64,000 bases of DNA. It comes from Saccharopolyspora thermophila (GTDB lineage Bacteria > Actinomycetota > Actinomycetes > Mycobacteriales > Pseudonocardiaceae). Of the stretch, positions 26,805-37,354 are shown in pieces. The DNA is taken from NCBI RefSeq assembly GCF_014646075.1, contig NZ_BMMT01000008.1, positions 175,687 to 239,686 of the forward strand, in the 5' to 3' direction. The position numbers and the translations under genes were made by a program. The notes under the pieces were generated by a model. It was given only the letters and a program-made list of their open reading frames with translations, was not told where the DNA came from and did not search any database. How positions within the stretch are numbered: position 1 is the first letter of the stretch; each line of letters starts with the position of its first letter.

Positions 26805-28417
26805 CCATCAGCGATCCCCTGGCGGGCGCCGAGCGAGCGCACCCCCGGGCCTTCGAACCGACCGTGTTGGTGATCACCACCGTGCTCTCGGTCGTCGGAG
26901 CCGTCATCGGACTGCACCTGATCACCACCCTGGGCATCTCCGCCAACACCTCGGTGATCGGCGCGCTCATCGCCATGATCATCGGACGGATCAACGTCGC
27001 CGCGCTGCGCACGATGCGCTCGGTGCACCGGCAGAACCTGGTGCAGAGCGCGGTGTCCGGGTCGACCTTCGCGGCGGCCAACTCGCTGCTCGCGCCGATC
27101 GCCGTGCCGTTCGCCTTCGGCCGCCCCGACCTGGTGTGGCCGGTGTTCGCCGGGGTCGCCATCGGGCTGCTGGCCGACTCCTACGTGCTGTACCGGCTGT
27201 TCAACTCGCAGCTGCTGCCCGCGCGGGCCGCCTGGCCGCCGGGCGTCGCCGCCGCGGACACCATCATCGCCGGTGACAAGGGCGGCCGGCGGGCCGCGAT
27301 CCTCGCCGGGGGTGCCGTCGTCGGATTCGTCGGTGCGCTGTTCACGCTGCCGGTTTCGGCCGCCGGCGTGGCGTTCATCGGCAACGTGTGGGCGCTGGGC
27401 ATGTTCGGCCTCGGCCTGCTGTTCGGCCAGTACAGCCCCACCTGGTTCCACGTCGACATCGGCGACCTGCACATCCCGCACGGCGTAATGATCGGCGCCG
27501 GTCTGGTCGCCCTCGGGCAGGCCGCGTACCTGATGCTGCGCCGCAAGGACCGCAACCCCCGCGCGGTCGCGGAGTCGGTGGACCCGAGCGCGCTGCCGCA
27601 GGTCGACGAGCGCCAGTTGCGCAGGGGCGTGCTGGCCGGCTACGGGCTGTTCGTGCTCGGCGCCGCCGTCGTGGCCTTCGCCGGCGGCCTGCTGTCCGAG
27701 ATGTCCCCGCCCGCGCTGGTTCTGTGGATTCTCGCCACCGCGCTGGCCGCGATCGTCCACGAGATCATCGTCGGTCTGGCCGCGATGCACTCCGGCTGGT
27801 TCCCGGCATTCGCGGTCACCCTGATCTTCCTCGTGCTGGGCCTGCTGGTCGGTGTGCCGCCGGTCGCGCTGGCGCTGTTCGTCGGGTACACCTCGGCCAC
27901 CGGCCCGGCGTTCGCCGACATGGGCTACGACTTCAAGGCCGGGTGGATCCTGCGCCGCGACCACCGCCCCTACGACGCCTTCGAGCGCGCCGGTCGCGTC
28001 CAGCAGTACCTCGCCTCGCTGGTCGGCTTCGCGGTGGCCACCGTCGCGGTCGCGGTGTCCTGGCAGGCGTTCTTCGGTGACGGCCTGCTGCCGCCGGTCG
28101 CCAAGGTCTACGCCGCCACCATCCACGCCGGGCTGACCGACCCGAACGTGCTCGTCACGCTGCTGCTGTGGGCCGTCCCGGGTGCGCTGATCCAGCTGCT
28201 CGGCGGGTCCGACCGGCAGATGGGCGTGCTGCTGGCGACCGGCCTGCTGGTCGCCACCCCGCAGGCGTGCTGGCTGGTGTTCGGCGCGCTGCTGGTCCGC
28301 GTGCTCTACCGCCAGCGCCGCGGCGACAAGGCCGACGAGGAGCTGAACCTCGTCGGAGCGGGCCTCATCGCGGGCGACGCCCTGTACTCCACCAGCCGCG
28401 TCGTCGAGTCGAGGTGA
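26801..28417 (+). CDS. OPT-superfamily (oligopeptide-type) transporter
   Basis: A 538-residue integral membrane protein with about 12-14 hydrophobic segments. Its ATG overlaps the IclR stop. Segments such as GISANTSVIGALIAMIIGR, NLVQSAVSGSTFAAANSLLA and LLPARAAWPPGVAAADTI resemble the repeated Asn/Gln-Ser-Gly and PPG(A) motifs of OPT/YSL transporters. It is about 100 residues shorter than many bacterial OPT proteins. These are proton-driven importers of peptides or metal chelates. The next two genes encode an M29-like enzyme and an S33 peptidase, which supports uptake of a peptide or amino-acid conjugate. The family call rests on motif resemblance. Confidence 0.7.
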   Translation: MTISDPLAGAERAHPRAFEPTVLVITTVLSVVGAVIGLHLITTLGISANTSVIGALIAMIIGRINVAALRTMRSVHRQNLVQSAVSGSTFAAANSLLAPIAVPFAFGRPDLVWPVFAGVAIGLLADSYVLYRLFNSQLLPARAAWPPGVAAADTIIAGDKGGRRAAILAGGAVVGFVGALFTLPVSAAGVAFIGNVWALGMFGLGLLFGQYSPTWFHVDIGDLHIPHGVMIGAGLVALGQAAYLMLRRKDRNPRAVAESVDPSALPQVDERQLRRGVLAGYGLFVLGAAVVAFAGGLLSEMSPPALVLWILATALAAIVHEIIVGLAAMHSGWFPAFAVTLIFLVLGLLVGVPPVALALFVGYTSATGPAFADMGYDFKAGWILRRDHRPYDAFERAGRVQQYLASLVGFAVATVAVAVSWQAFFGDGLLPPVAKVYAATIHAGLTDPNVLVTLLLWAVPGALIQLLGGSDRQMGVLLATGLLVATPQACWLVFGALLVRVLYRQRRGDKADEELNLVGAGLIAGDALYSTSRVVESR

Positions 28418-28473
28418 CCTCATGCGCCACCGCGGAGCACCGAGCGAAGAACCCGAGGAACAGGGGGTTTGTC

Positions 28474-29538
28474 GTGGAAGTCGTGAGCCGAGTGGAGTCC
28501 CGGCCGGAGTACCTGTCGTGGGAGGCCGCGATCGGGGCCCGCAAGCTCGTCGAGGAGGTCATGCTGGTCAAGCCGGGCGAGCAGGTGGTGCTCACCGGCG
28601 ACACCGCCACCGACCGGCGGGTCGTCGAGCTCACCGCGCAGGCCGTCGCCGCGGCCGGGGCCACCCCGACGGTGATCTGGTACGAGACCCGGCCGACCTC
28701 GGCCATGGAACCGCCCGCGCCGGTGGCCGCTGCGGTGGCCCAGGCCGACGTGTGGATCGAGTTCAGCGTCGCCTACATCATGCACAGCGACGCCTTCCGC
28801 GCGGCCATCGCCAACGGCGCCCGCTACACCAACCTCACCGGCATGGACGTGCCGATGCTGGTCGACACCGTGGGCCGGCCGGACCTCCGGGGCGTGATGC
28901 GGCTGGGCCGCGCCCTGGTCGGCCTGCTGGAGAGGGCCGACGAGGTGCGCATCACCGCCGCCAACGGCACCGACCTTCTCGGCCGCAACCAGGGCCGCCC
29001 GATCAACCTGCGCGGCAAGCCCGCCGAGAAGCCCGGCGAGACGGTCATGCTGTCTGGCCAGATCTCCTGGAACCCGGTGGAGCAGACGCAGCACGGCACC
29101 CTTGTCTTCGACGGGGCGCTGTGGCCTCCGGCCGACCTCGGGCTGCTGCGCTCGCCGGTGCGCTGCGAGGTCCGCGACGGCGTGGTCACCGAGATCACCG
29201 GGGGCCGCGACGCCGACGTGTTCCGAGCCTGGATGCAGTCCTTCGACGACCCCAACATGTTCCGGCTGGCGCACTGGTCGCTGGGCTTCAACCCGGGCGT
29301 GCTGCGGCCCACCGGCCGCATCGTCGAGGACGAGCGGGTGTTCGGCTGCGTGGAGATCGGCATCGGCACCAAGGGTGCCTGGATCGGCGGTGAGCCGTGG
29401 GTGGCCGCGGCGCACACCGACGGCAGCGTGCTCGGCCCGTCGATCCACCTCGACGGGGAGCCGATCGAGATCGACGGCCGCTACGTGCACCCCGAGCTGG
29501 TGGAGATCTGCCGCGAGATCGGCGCACCCGGCTACTGA
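28474..29538 (+). CDS. M29-like aminopeptidase / NicX-like metalloenzyme family protein
   Basis: A 354-residue protein. GTG 28474 follows a GGGGG stretch 7 bases upstream; GTG 28483 is an alternative. The N-terminal half has GEQVVLTGDTATDRRVVELT and the C-terminal half has VFGCVEIGIG and AAHTDGSVLGPSIHLDGEPI. A Glu and an HxD pair in these positions are the metal ligands in aminopeptidase T (M29) and in the related 2,5-dihydroxypyridine dioxygenase. So it could be a leucyl-type aminopeptidase or a ring-cleaving dioxygenase. Between a transporter and a prolyl-type peptidase, the peptidase reading is more likely, but it is unproved. Confidence 0.75.
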   Translation: MEVVSRVESRPEYLSWEAAIGARKLVEEVMLVKPGEQVVLTGDTATDRRVVELTAQAVAAAGATPTVIWYETRPTSAMEPPAPVAAAVAQADVWIEFSVAYIMHSDAFRAAIANGARYTNLTGMDVPMLVDTVGRPDLRGVMRLGRALVGLLERADEVRITAANGTDLLGRNQGRPINLRGKPAEKPGETVMLSGQISWNPVEQTQHGTLVFDGALWPPADLGLLRSPVRCEVRDGVVTEITGGRDADVFRAWMQSFDDPNMFRLAHWSLGFNPGVLRPTGRIVEDERVFGCVEIGIGTKGAWIGGEPWVAAAHTDGSVLGPSIHLDGEPIEIDGRYVHPELVEICREIGAPGY

Positions 29539-29596
29539 TGACCGCGCGCGGGGTCGCCGGCCGGGCGGCCCCGACCACCGGGAGGAGAGGGATCGG

Positions 29597-30868
29597 ATGT
29601 CAGCCGTCACATACCGCCGAGCGGGCCTCGTGGCCCGGGACCACGTGTTCCGGGTGCCGCTGCGGCACGACGACCCCGGCGCGGGGGAGATCGAGGTCTT
29701 CGGCCGGGAGGTCGTCGCACCCGGCAAGGAGGACCAGGCGCTGCCGTGGCTGGTCTACCTCCAGGGCGGCCCCGGCGGCAAGGCGGAGCGGCCGCTGAGC
29801 ACCAGCGCGTGGCTGGGCCGCACCCTGCAGGAGTACCGGGTCCTGCTGCTGGACCAGCGCGGCACCGGCCGCAGCACCCCGGCGAACCGGCAGACCCTGG
29901 CCGGGATGTCGCCCGCCGAGCAGGCCGAGCACCTCAGCCTGCTGCGGGCGGACGCGATCGTCCGCGACGCTGAGGTGCTGCGCAAGCAGCTGGTCGGCGA
30001 CGAGCCGTGGTCTGTGCTGGGGCAGAGCTTCGGCGGGTTCTGCGCGCTGACCTACCTGTCCCTGGCTCCGGAGGGACTGCGGCAGGTGATGATCACCGGC
30101 GGCATCCCGACGCTGACCGGGCACGCCGACGACGTCTACCGCGCGGCCTACCCGCGGGTCCTGCGCAAGAACGACGCGTACTACGCGCGCTACCCGCACG
30201 ACGCGGCGATCGCCCGCCGGGTCTTCGCGCACCTCGCCGAGCACGACGTGCGCATGCCCACCGGGGAACGGCTGACGCCCGAGCGGTTCCAGACCCTGGG
30301 CATCCAGTTCGGCCAGGGCTCCCGGTTCGACGCCCTGCACTTCCTGCTGGAGGAGGCGTTCGTCGGCGCGGAGCTGTCGGACACCTTCCTGCGGGGCGTG
30401 GACGCCGTGGTGTCCTTCGCCGAGCGGCCGCTCTACGCCGTGCTGCACGAGGCCATCTACTGCCAGCGGACCGCGTCCCGCTGGTCCGCGCACCGGGTGC
30501 GTGCGGAGTTCCCCGAGTTCGACGCGACCAGCGCCGACCGGGTCAACTTCACCGGCGAGATGATCTACCCCTGGATGTTCGAGCAGGACCCGGCGCTGGT
30601 GCCGCTGCGGGAGGCCGCGGAGCTGCTGGCCGCCAAGGATGACTGGCCGCCGCTGTATGACCTGGACCGGCTGCGCCGCAACGAGGTGCCGGTCGCCGCC
30701 GCGGTGTACCACGACGACATGTTCGTCGACCGGGACCAGGCGCTGGCCTCGGCGGAGCAGATCGGTCGCGCCCGGGTGTGGGTGACCAACGAGTACGAGC
30801 ACGACGGGCTCAAGGCGTCCCCGGCGGTGCTGGACCGGCTGCTGGCCATGAACCGCGGTGACGTCTGA
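29597..30868 (+). CDS. Proline iminopeptidase-like alpha/beta hydrolase (S33)
   Basis: A 423-residue serine hydrolase with ATG 29597 after GGAGGAGAGGGATCGG. The oxyanion motif LQGGPGGK and LLDQRGTGRSTP are S33 signatures. The nucleophile is in LGQSFGGFCAL, the acid is probably in the YHDDMFVD region and the base is His in EYEHDGLKAS. It removes N-terminal residues, preferably proline, from short peptides. It is last in the IclR-OPT-M29 operon and is followed by a divergent-looking 142-base gap before the GGDEF gene. The length is typical of the long actinobacterial S33 type. Confidence 0.9.
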   Translation: MSAVTYRRAGLVARDHVFRVPLRHDDPGAGEIEVFGREVVAPGKEDQALPWLVYLQGGPGGKAERPLSTSAWLGRTLQEYRVLLLDQRGTGRSTPANRQTLAGMSPAEQAEHLSLLRADAIVRDAEVLRKQLVGDEPWSVLGQSFGGFCALTYLSLAPEGLRQVMITGGIPTLTGHADDVYRAAYPRVLRKNDAYYARYPHDAAIARRVFAHLAEHDVRMPTGERLTPERFQTLGIQFGQGSRFDALHFLLEEAFVGAELSDTFLRGVDAVVSFAERPLYAVLHEAIYCQRTASRWSAHRVRAEFPEFDATSADRVNFTGEMIYPWMFEQDPALVPLREAAELLAAKDDWPPLYDLDRLRRNEVPVAAAVYHDDMFVDRDQALASAEQIGRARVWVTNEYEHDGLKASPAVLDRLLAMNRGDV

Positions 30869-31010
30869 GCAGCTGTTTTCCGACGGTGGCCACCTGGCAG
30901 GTGGCCGTCGTGCGCGGGCGGGCCATGCGGCTGAGCCGCCTCGAGGACAGGTCCCGACGCACCCCCGCACAGCTGCGTGCAGCCCTGCGGTTAGCTATGG
31001 TTCGGTTCTC

Positions 31011-32246
31011 ATGTCCCCCTCCGAGCAGGACCCCGCCGGTGTGCCGTGGCAGCGCGTCTTCGACCAGGCGTCCGCGGCGATGGCCATCCTCGACTTGCAG
31101 GGCCGCTACCTGCACGTCAACGAGGCCATGTGCCGGCTACTGGGGTACCGGCGGGAGGAGCTGGAGGGACGGGACTACCGGGACGTGACGCACCCCGACG
31201 ACATCGACCCGGAAGGACCGACGGTGTCGTCCGAACCGCTGGAGAAGCGTTACATCCGCTCCGACGGCAGCGTCATCTGGGCGCTGGTGGCGCGGTCGTA
31301 CATCCGGGACGCCGACGGCCGTGCCATCTACTCCCTGTCGCAGATCCAGGACATCACCCAGCGCCGCGAGGCGGAGCTGCTGTGGCAGCGCAGCTTCGCC
31401 AACGCCCCGATCGGCATGGCGGTGCTGGACCTCAAGGGCACCTGGACGGCCGTCAACGACACGCTGTGCGGCATGCTCGGCTACACGCGCGACGAGATGC
31501 TGTCGATGTCGTTCACCGACATCACCTACGAGGAGGACGAGAAGCAGGGCATGGCCGCCCTCACCGACCTCGTGGAGGGCAAGGTCGACACCGTGAGCGT
31601 GGAGAAGCGCTACCGGCACAAGGACGGCCACCCGATCTGGATGCTGATCCGCGCCACCACCGTGCCCGGCGCCGACGGCGCGCCGGCGTACGTGGTCAGC
31701 CAGTACGAGGACATCGGGGAGCAGCGGCTGGTCGATGCGCACCTCGCGCACCTGGCGCTGCACGACCCGCTGACCGGGCTGGCCAACCGGGCGCTGCTGG
31801 CCGACCGGCTCGACCACGGGCTGCAGCAGCTGGCCCGCGGCAACGGCGTGCTGGCGGTGGTGCTGGCCGACCTCGACCAGCTCAAACCGGTCAACGACCG
31901 CTACGGGCACGCCTCGGGCGACGAGCTGCTCATCGCCACCGCCCGGGAACTGCAACTGGCGGTGCGCGCCGGGGACACCGTGGCGCGCATCGGCGGCGAC
32001 GAGTTCGTGGTGGTCAGCCTGCTGCCCGACCGGGCCGCCGCGGAGGCGTTGCGGCGACGCGTCGAGGACCACCTCAACACCGACGTGGTGGTGCACGGCG
32101 TCACAATCCGGCTGTGCGCCAGCGTCGGCTGCACCACCACCTCCGACCCGTCGATCGCGCCGGACGCGCTCCTGCACGCCGCCGACCGCGACATGTACGT
32201 CAGCAAGCGCCGCCGCCGCGCGGTCCGCGGCGACGGCACCCGGTGA
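31011..32246 (+). CDS. PAS-PAS-GGDEF diguanylate cyclase
   Basis: A 411-residue soluble protein. No ribosome site precedes ATG 31011, but TATGGT ends 9 bases before it, so the transcript may have almost no leader. Two PAS domains occupy about 12-120 and 130-250 (FDQASAAMAILDLQGRYLHVN; FANAPIGMAVLDLKGTWTAVN), each with a PAC-like end (DITQRREAE; YEDIGEQR). The cyclase domain follows, with an intact RIGGDEF active motif. No EAL domain and no membrane segment are present. It should make cyclic di-GMP in response to a cytosolic PAS ligand. It is convergent with the next gene, only 10 bases apart. Confidence 0.92.
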   Translation: MSPSEQDPAGVPWQRVFDQASAAMAILDLQGRYLHVNEAMCRLLGYRREELEGRDYRDVTHPDDIDPEGPTVSSEPLEKRYIRSDGSVIWALVARSYIRDADGRAIYSLSQIQDITQRREAELLWQRSFANAPIGMAVLDLKGTWTAVNDTLCGMLGYTRDEMLSMSFTDITYEEDEKQGMAALTDLVEGKVDTVSVEKRYRHKDGHPIWMLIRATTVPGADGAPAYVVSQYEDIGEQRLVDAHLAHLALHDPLTGLANRALLADRLDHGLQQLARGNGVLAVVLADLDQLKPVNDRYGHASGDELLIATARELQLAVRAGDTVARIGGDEFVVVSLLPDRAAAEALRRRVEDHLNTDVVVHGVTIRLCASVGCTTTSDPSIAPDALLHAADRDMYVSKRRRRAVRGDGTR

Positions 32247-32256
32247 CGGACCGCCC

Positions 32257-33633
32257 CTACCCCGCGTCGTCGAGTTCAGCGAGGGCGCTTTCGATGGCGC
32301 GGTGGAACGTGGGGTAGGCGTAGATCATCTGCCGCAGCCGGGACACCGGCACCTCGGCGTGCACCGCCACGGCCAGCGCCCCGATGATCTCCCCGCCGCC
32401 GGGTGCCACCACGGTGGCCCCGACCAGCACGCTGCGGTCGGCGTCCGCGACCACCTTGATGAGCCCGTCGTTGCCGACCTTGTGGATCCAGCCCCGCGGC
32501 GACGACGGGATCGCCGTGGTCGCCGCGCGCACCGAAAGGCCCTGCTCCTCGGCCGCGGACTCGGTCAACCCCACGGTGGCGACCTCGGGATCGGTGAAGG
32601 TCACCGCCGGAACCGCCCGGTAGTCCGCGATCTCCGTGCCCTGCCCCAGGATGTCGTCCGCGGCGATGCGCGCCTGGTACACCGAGACGTGCGTGAACGC
32701 CCCCTGCCCGGTGACGTCGCCGATCGCCCAGACCCCGTCGGCGGCCCGCATCTGGCCGTCCACCGGGATGGTGCGCGCCCGGTCGTCGAGGCCCACGGCG
32801 GCGACGCCGAGCGCGGCCAGGTCGGTGCGGCGGCCGGTGGCGACGAGCAGGCGCTCGGCGGTCACCACCTCGCCGGAGCCCAGCTCCGCGCGGAACTCGT
32901 GGTCGTGCGACACCCGGGTGAGCCCGGTGCCCACGCGCACCTGCACGCCTTCGGCCCGCAGCACCCGGGTGAGGACCTCGGCGGCCTCCGGCTCGGATGC
33001 CGGCAGCAGCTGGGACTGCATCTCCACCACCGTCACCGAGGCGCCGAACCGGGCGAAGACCTGCGCGAACTCCAGGCCAACCGGACCCGCGCCCAGCACC
33101 AGCAGCGACTTGGGAACCGCGGTGGCCCGCACCGCGTCGCGGTTGGTCCAGTACGGCGTCCCGGCCAGGCCGTCGACCGGGGGCACGGCCGGTTCGGTGC
33201 CGGGGTTGAGCACGATGCCGCGGCGGGCGCGGAAGACCTGCTCGCCGCCGTCGCTGGAGACGGTCACCTCGCCGGGCGCGCTGATCCGACCGACGCCGCG
33301 CACCACCCGGCCGCCGGTGTGCTCCAGGCGCCGTACCGCGGCCTCGTCGTTCCAGTCGGTGGTGGCCTCGTCGCGCAGCCGCTCGGCCACCGGGGCCCAG
33401 TCCGCTCGCACGGTGGCGACCCCGGCCAGTTCCGGCACCCGGCGCGCCTCGGCGAGCGCGTCCGCGGCCCGCACCATCATCTTGGTCGGGATGCACGCGA
33501 AGTACGGGCACTCACCGCCGACCAGTCGGGCCTCCACGGCCACCACCGACAGGCCCGCCCGGGCCAACCGGGTGGCCACATCCTCGCCACCCGGCCCGGT
33601 CCCGATGACCACGACGTCGACTTCCTCGGCCAC
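32257..33633 (-). CDS. FAD-dependent pyridine nucleotide-disulfide oxidoreductase (non-canonical)
   Basis: A 458-residue flavoprotein. GTG 33633 is preferred because GGAGG lies 7 bases upstream. The FAD loop is VVIGTGPGGEDVA, the redox pair is GGECPYFACIPTK (CX4C), the NAD(P) loop is VLGAGPVGLEFA and AIGDVTGQGAFTH closes the FAD site. True lipoamide, glutathione and mycothione reductases end with an H-P-T..E dyad. Here the equivalent is IYAYPTFHRAIE, with Tyr for His and Arg for Glu. It is therefore unlikely to be a standard dihydrolipoyl dehydrogenase. A reductase for another disulfide, quinone or electrophile is possible. Confidence 0.85.
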   Translation of the reverse strand: MAEEVDVVVIGTGPGGEDVATRLARAGLSVVAVEARLVGGECPYFACIPTKMMVRAADALAEARRVPELAGVATVRADWAPVAERLRDEATTDWNDEAAVRRLEHTGGRVVRGVGRISAPGEVTVSSDGGEQVFRARRGIVLNPGTEPAVPPVDGLAGTPYWTNRDAVRATAVPKSLLVLGAGPVGLEFAQVFARFGASVTVVEMQSQLLPASEPEAAEVLTRVLRAEGVQVRVGTGLTRVSHDHEFRAELGSGEVVTAERLLVATGRRTDLAALGVAAVGLDDRARTIPVDGQMRAADGVWAIGDVTGQGAFTHVSVYQARIAADDILGQGTEIADYRAVPAVTFTDPEVATVGLTESAAEEQGLSVRAATTAIPSSPRGWIHKVGNDGLIKVVADADRSVLVGATVVAPGGGEIIGALAVAVHAEVPVSRLRQMIYAYPTFHRAIESALAELDDAG

Positions 33634-33714
33634 CACGCCACCTCCACTCCTCGCTGCGCGGGTCGCCTTCCAGCGCACCACCCGGCACGGGCGCCCGCAC
33701 CTCGACGGCGGGGC

Positions 33715-33945
33715 TCAGCCGCTGTCCACAGAGGACTCCGTGTCGAACCGGTGGTCGGTCACCGGGGAGATCAGCGCCTGGCAGGCCAGCTCCGGATCCG
33801 GGATCCGGGAGGCTCTCATCAACGCGAGGACCGGTTCGGCGTCCGGGTGCGACGGCGTGGCGTCCAGCGGCGGCGTGGGCGTCACCGTGATATAGCCGAC
33901 GGCGCGGGCCGCAGGGATCGGCCGTTCCGGGGAATCCTCCCGCAT
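33715..33945 (-). CDS. Small hypothetical protein
   Basis: A 76-residue frame upstream of, and codirectional with, the flavoprotein gene, 81 bases from it. It reads MREDSPERPIPAARAVGYIT.. with a Pro/Thr-rich middle and ends TESSVDSG. Amino-acid composition is protein-like, but the ATG lacks a good ribosome site and I recognise no domain. A palindrome lies 12 bases upstream. It could be a real small acidic protein or chance. Confidence 0.35.
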   Translation of the reverse strand: MREDSPERPIPAARAVGYITVTPTPPLDATPSHPDAEPVLALMRASRIPDPELACQALISPVTDHRFDTESSVDSG

Positions 33946-34258
33946 CCTGGGAAAACGTGATCAGTGTTGCGGATCACAATTCCGCGGCCGGAATGCTATG
34001 GAGCAGGTCACAGCGGTTCGTTCCGGCTCCGCGGCGCCGACAGGCCGCCGCGGTGGGTATTTTCGATACAGGGGCCGCCACCTGCGCCCGGCTGCGGAAC
34101 CGGTCGGTTCCGGTGGCCGTTGGGCTGAACGGCGGCGCCGTGCGCGAGCGTGCGGAACGTGACGGGTGGGGGACCTCGCGCGTGATCGGAACATGAACCG
34201 GGGCTGTATCGTTCGCCAGGGGACGGACGTTGCCTGCAGGTGAAAGGGAACGGGTCAA
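33946..34258. other. 313-base divergent control region upstream of korA
   Basis: No gene evident. It contains the dyad TGATC-N9-GATCA at 33958-33976 and a TATCGT box at 34207-34212 that could be the korA -10 element; its -35 element is poor. Confidence 0.4.
33958..33976. promoter_or_regulatory. Candidate operator palindrome
   Basis: TGATCAGTGTTGCGGATCA has 5-base inverted arms (TGATC/GATCA) resembling GntR-type sites. It lies 12 bases upstream of the small minus-strand frame. Confidence 0.3.
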
Positions 34259-36132
<1,874 letters not shown>

Positions 36133-36136
<4 letters not shown>

Positions 36137-37194
36137 CCACCACCGATCTGGGAATCCCGGGCCTGGGCGGGCTGGCCGGCGTGCCGACGGCCGACGAACC
36201 GCAGAAGGCCAAGGACTTCAAGTCGGACCAGGAGGTCCGCTGGTGCCCCGGGTGCGGCGACTACGTCGTGCTCAACGCGGTGCAGAGCTTCCTGCCGTCG
36301 CTGGGGCTGAAGCGGGAGAACATCGTGTTCATCTCGGGCATCGGGTGCTCGTCCCGGTTCCCGTACTACATGAACACCTACGGGATGCACTCCATCCACG
36401 GCCGCGCCCCGGCGATCGCCACCGGGCTGGCCACCAGTCGGCCCGACCTGTCGGTGTGGGTGGTGACCGGGGACGGCGACGCGCTGTCCATCGGCGGCAA
36501 CCACCTCATCCACGCGCTGCGCCGCAACGTGAACCTGAAGATCCTGCTGTTCAACAACCGGATCTACGGGCTGACCAAGGGCCAGTACTCGCCGACCAGC
36601 GAGGTCGGCAAGATCACCAAGTCGACCCCGGTGGGGTCGCTGGACCACCCGTTCAACCCGGTGTCGCTGGCACTGGGCGCGGAGGCGTCGTTCGTGGCGC
36701 GGGTGATCGACTCGGACCGCGCGAACGTCACCGAGACGCTGCGGGCGGCGGCCGAGCACCGCGGTAGCGCGCTGGTGGAGATTTACCAGAACTGCCCGAT
36801 CTTCAACGACGGCGCGTTCGACGTGCTCAAGGACAACGACGAGAAGCAGCGCCGGATCATCCCGCTCAAGCACGGCGAGCCGATCGTGTTCGGCCCGGAG
36901 GACGAGCGCTACGGCGTGGTCGCCGACGGCCCCGGCCTGCGCGTCGCCAAGCTGTCCGAAGTGGACTCCGCGGATGTGGTGGTGCACGACGTGACCCGCG
37001 AGGACTCCTCCTACGCGTTCGCGCTGTCCCGCCTCGGCGGCCAGGATCTGAACCCGGCGGTGACGGGCATCTTCCGGGCGGCGGCCCGCCCGACCTACGA
37101 CGACCTGGCCCGCGCCCAGGTCGAGCAGGCCCGGCAGGCCGAACCGGCGGATCTGCAGAAGCTCCTCACCGGCAACGACACCTGGACCATCTGA
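36133..37194 (+). CDS. korB: 2-oxoacid:ferredoxin oxidoreductase, beta subunit
   Basis: A 353-residue ThDP and iron-sulfur subunit starting at GTG 36133 within the korA stop. Cluster ligands are in RWCPGCGDYV and ISGIGCSSRF, with a further Cys in EIYQNCPIFNDGAF. The ThDP/magnesium motif is GDGDALSIGGNHLIHALRRN and continues to LLFNNRIYGLTKGQ. All key residues are present. It forms the catalytic heterodimer with KorA and reduces ferredoxin. A 19-bp perfect hairpin terminator begins 33 bases after the stop. Confidence 0.95.
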
Positions 37195-37226
37195 ACCCAA
37201 GCGCCCCGTACCGCATTCGGTGTGCA

Positions 37227-37269
37227 GTGAGGGGCCCTCCACCGGGGACGCCGGTGGAGGGCCCCTCAC
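37227..37269. terminator. Very strong bidirectional terminator after korB
   Basis: GTGAGGGGCCCTCCACCGG, loop GGACG, then its exact 19-base complement. It separates korAB from the convergent alcohol dehydrogenase gene. Confidence 0.9.
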
Positions 37270-37320
37270 CACGAGCCAGCCTGTCCGCCGGAGTTGGGGG
37301 CCCACCCCCCCGAGAAGGGT

Positions 37321-37344
37321 TTCCGGGTTTGCTGGAACTTGGGG
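37321..37344. repeat. Dispersed intergenic repeat, copy E
   Basis: Plus-strand arm TTCCGGGTTTGCTGGAACTT then GGGG. Copy F at 55191 shares not only this arm but also the preceding ~35 bases, so E and F form a closer subgroup. Confidence 0.6.
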
Positions 37345-37354
37345 TGGCGCTGGG

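Noticed and set aside
26540..28423. A 627-codon minus-strand frame over the OPT-like transporter
   Set aside because: Composition (Arg, Gly, Gln, Asp rich) is typical of a shadow; the plus strand encodes a hydrophobic transporter with good coupling.
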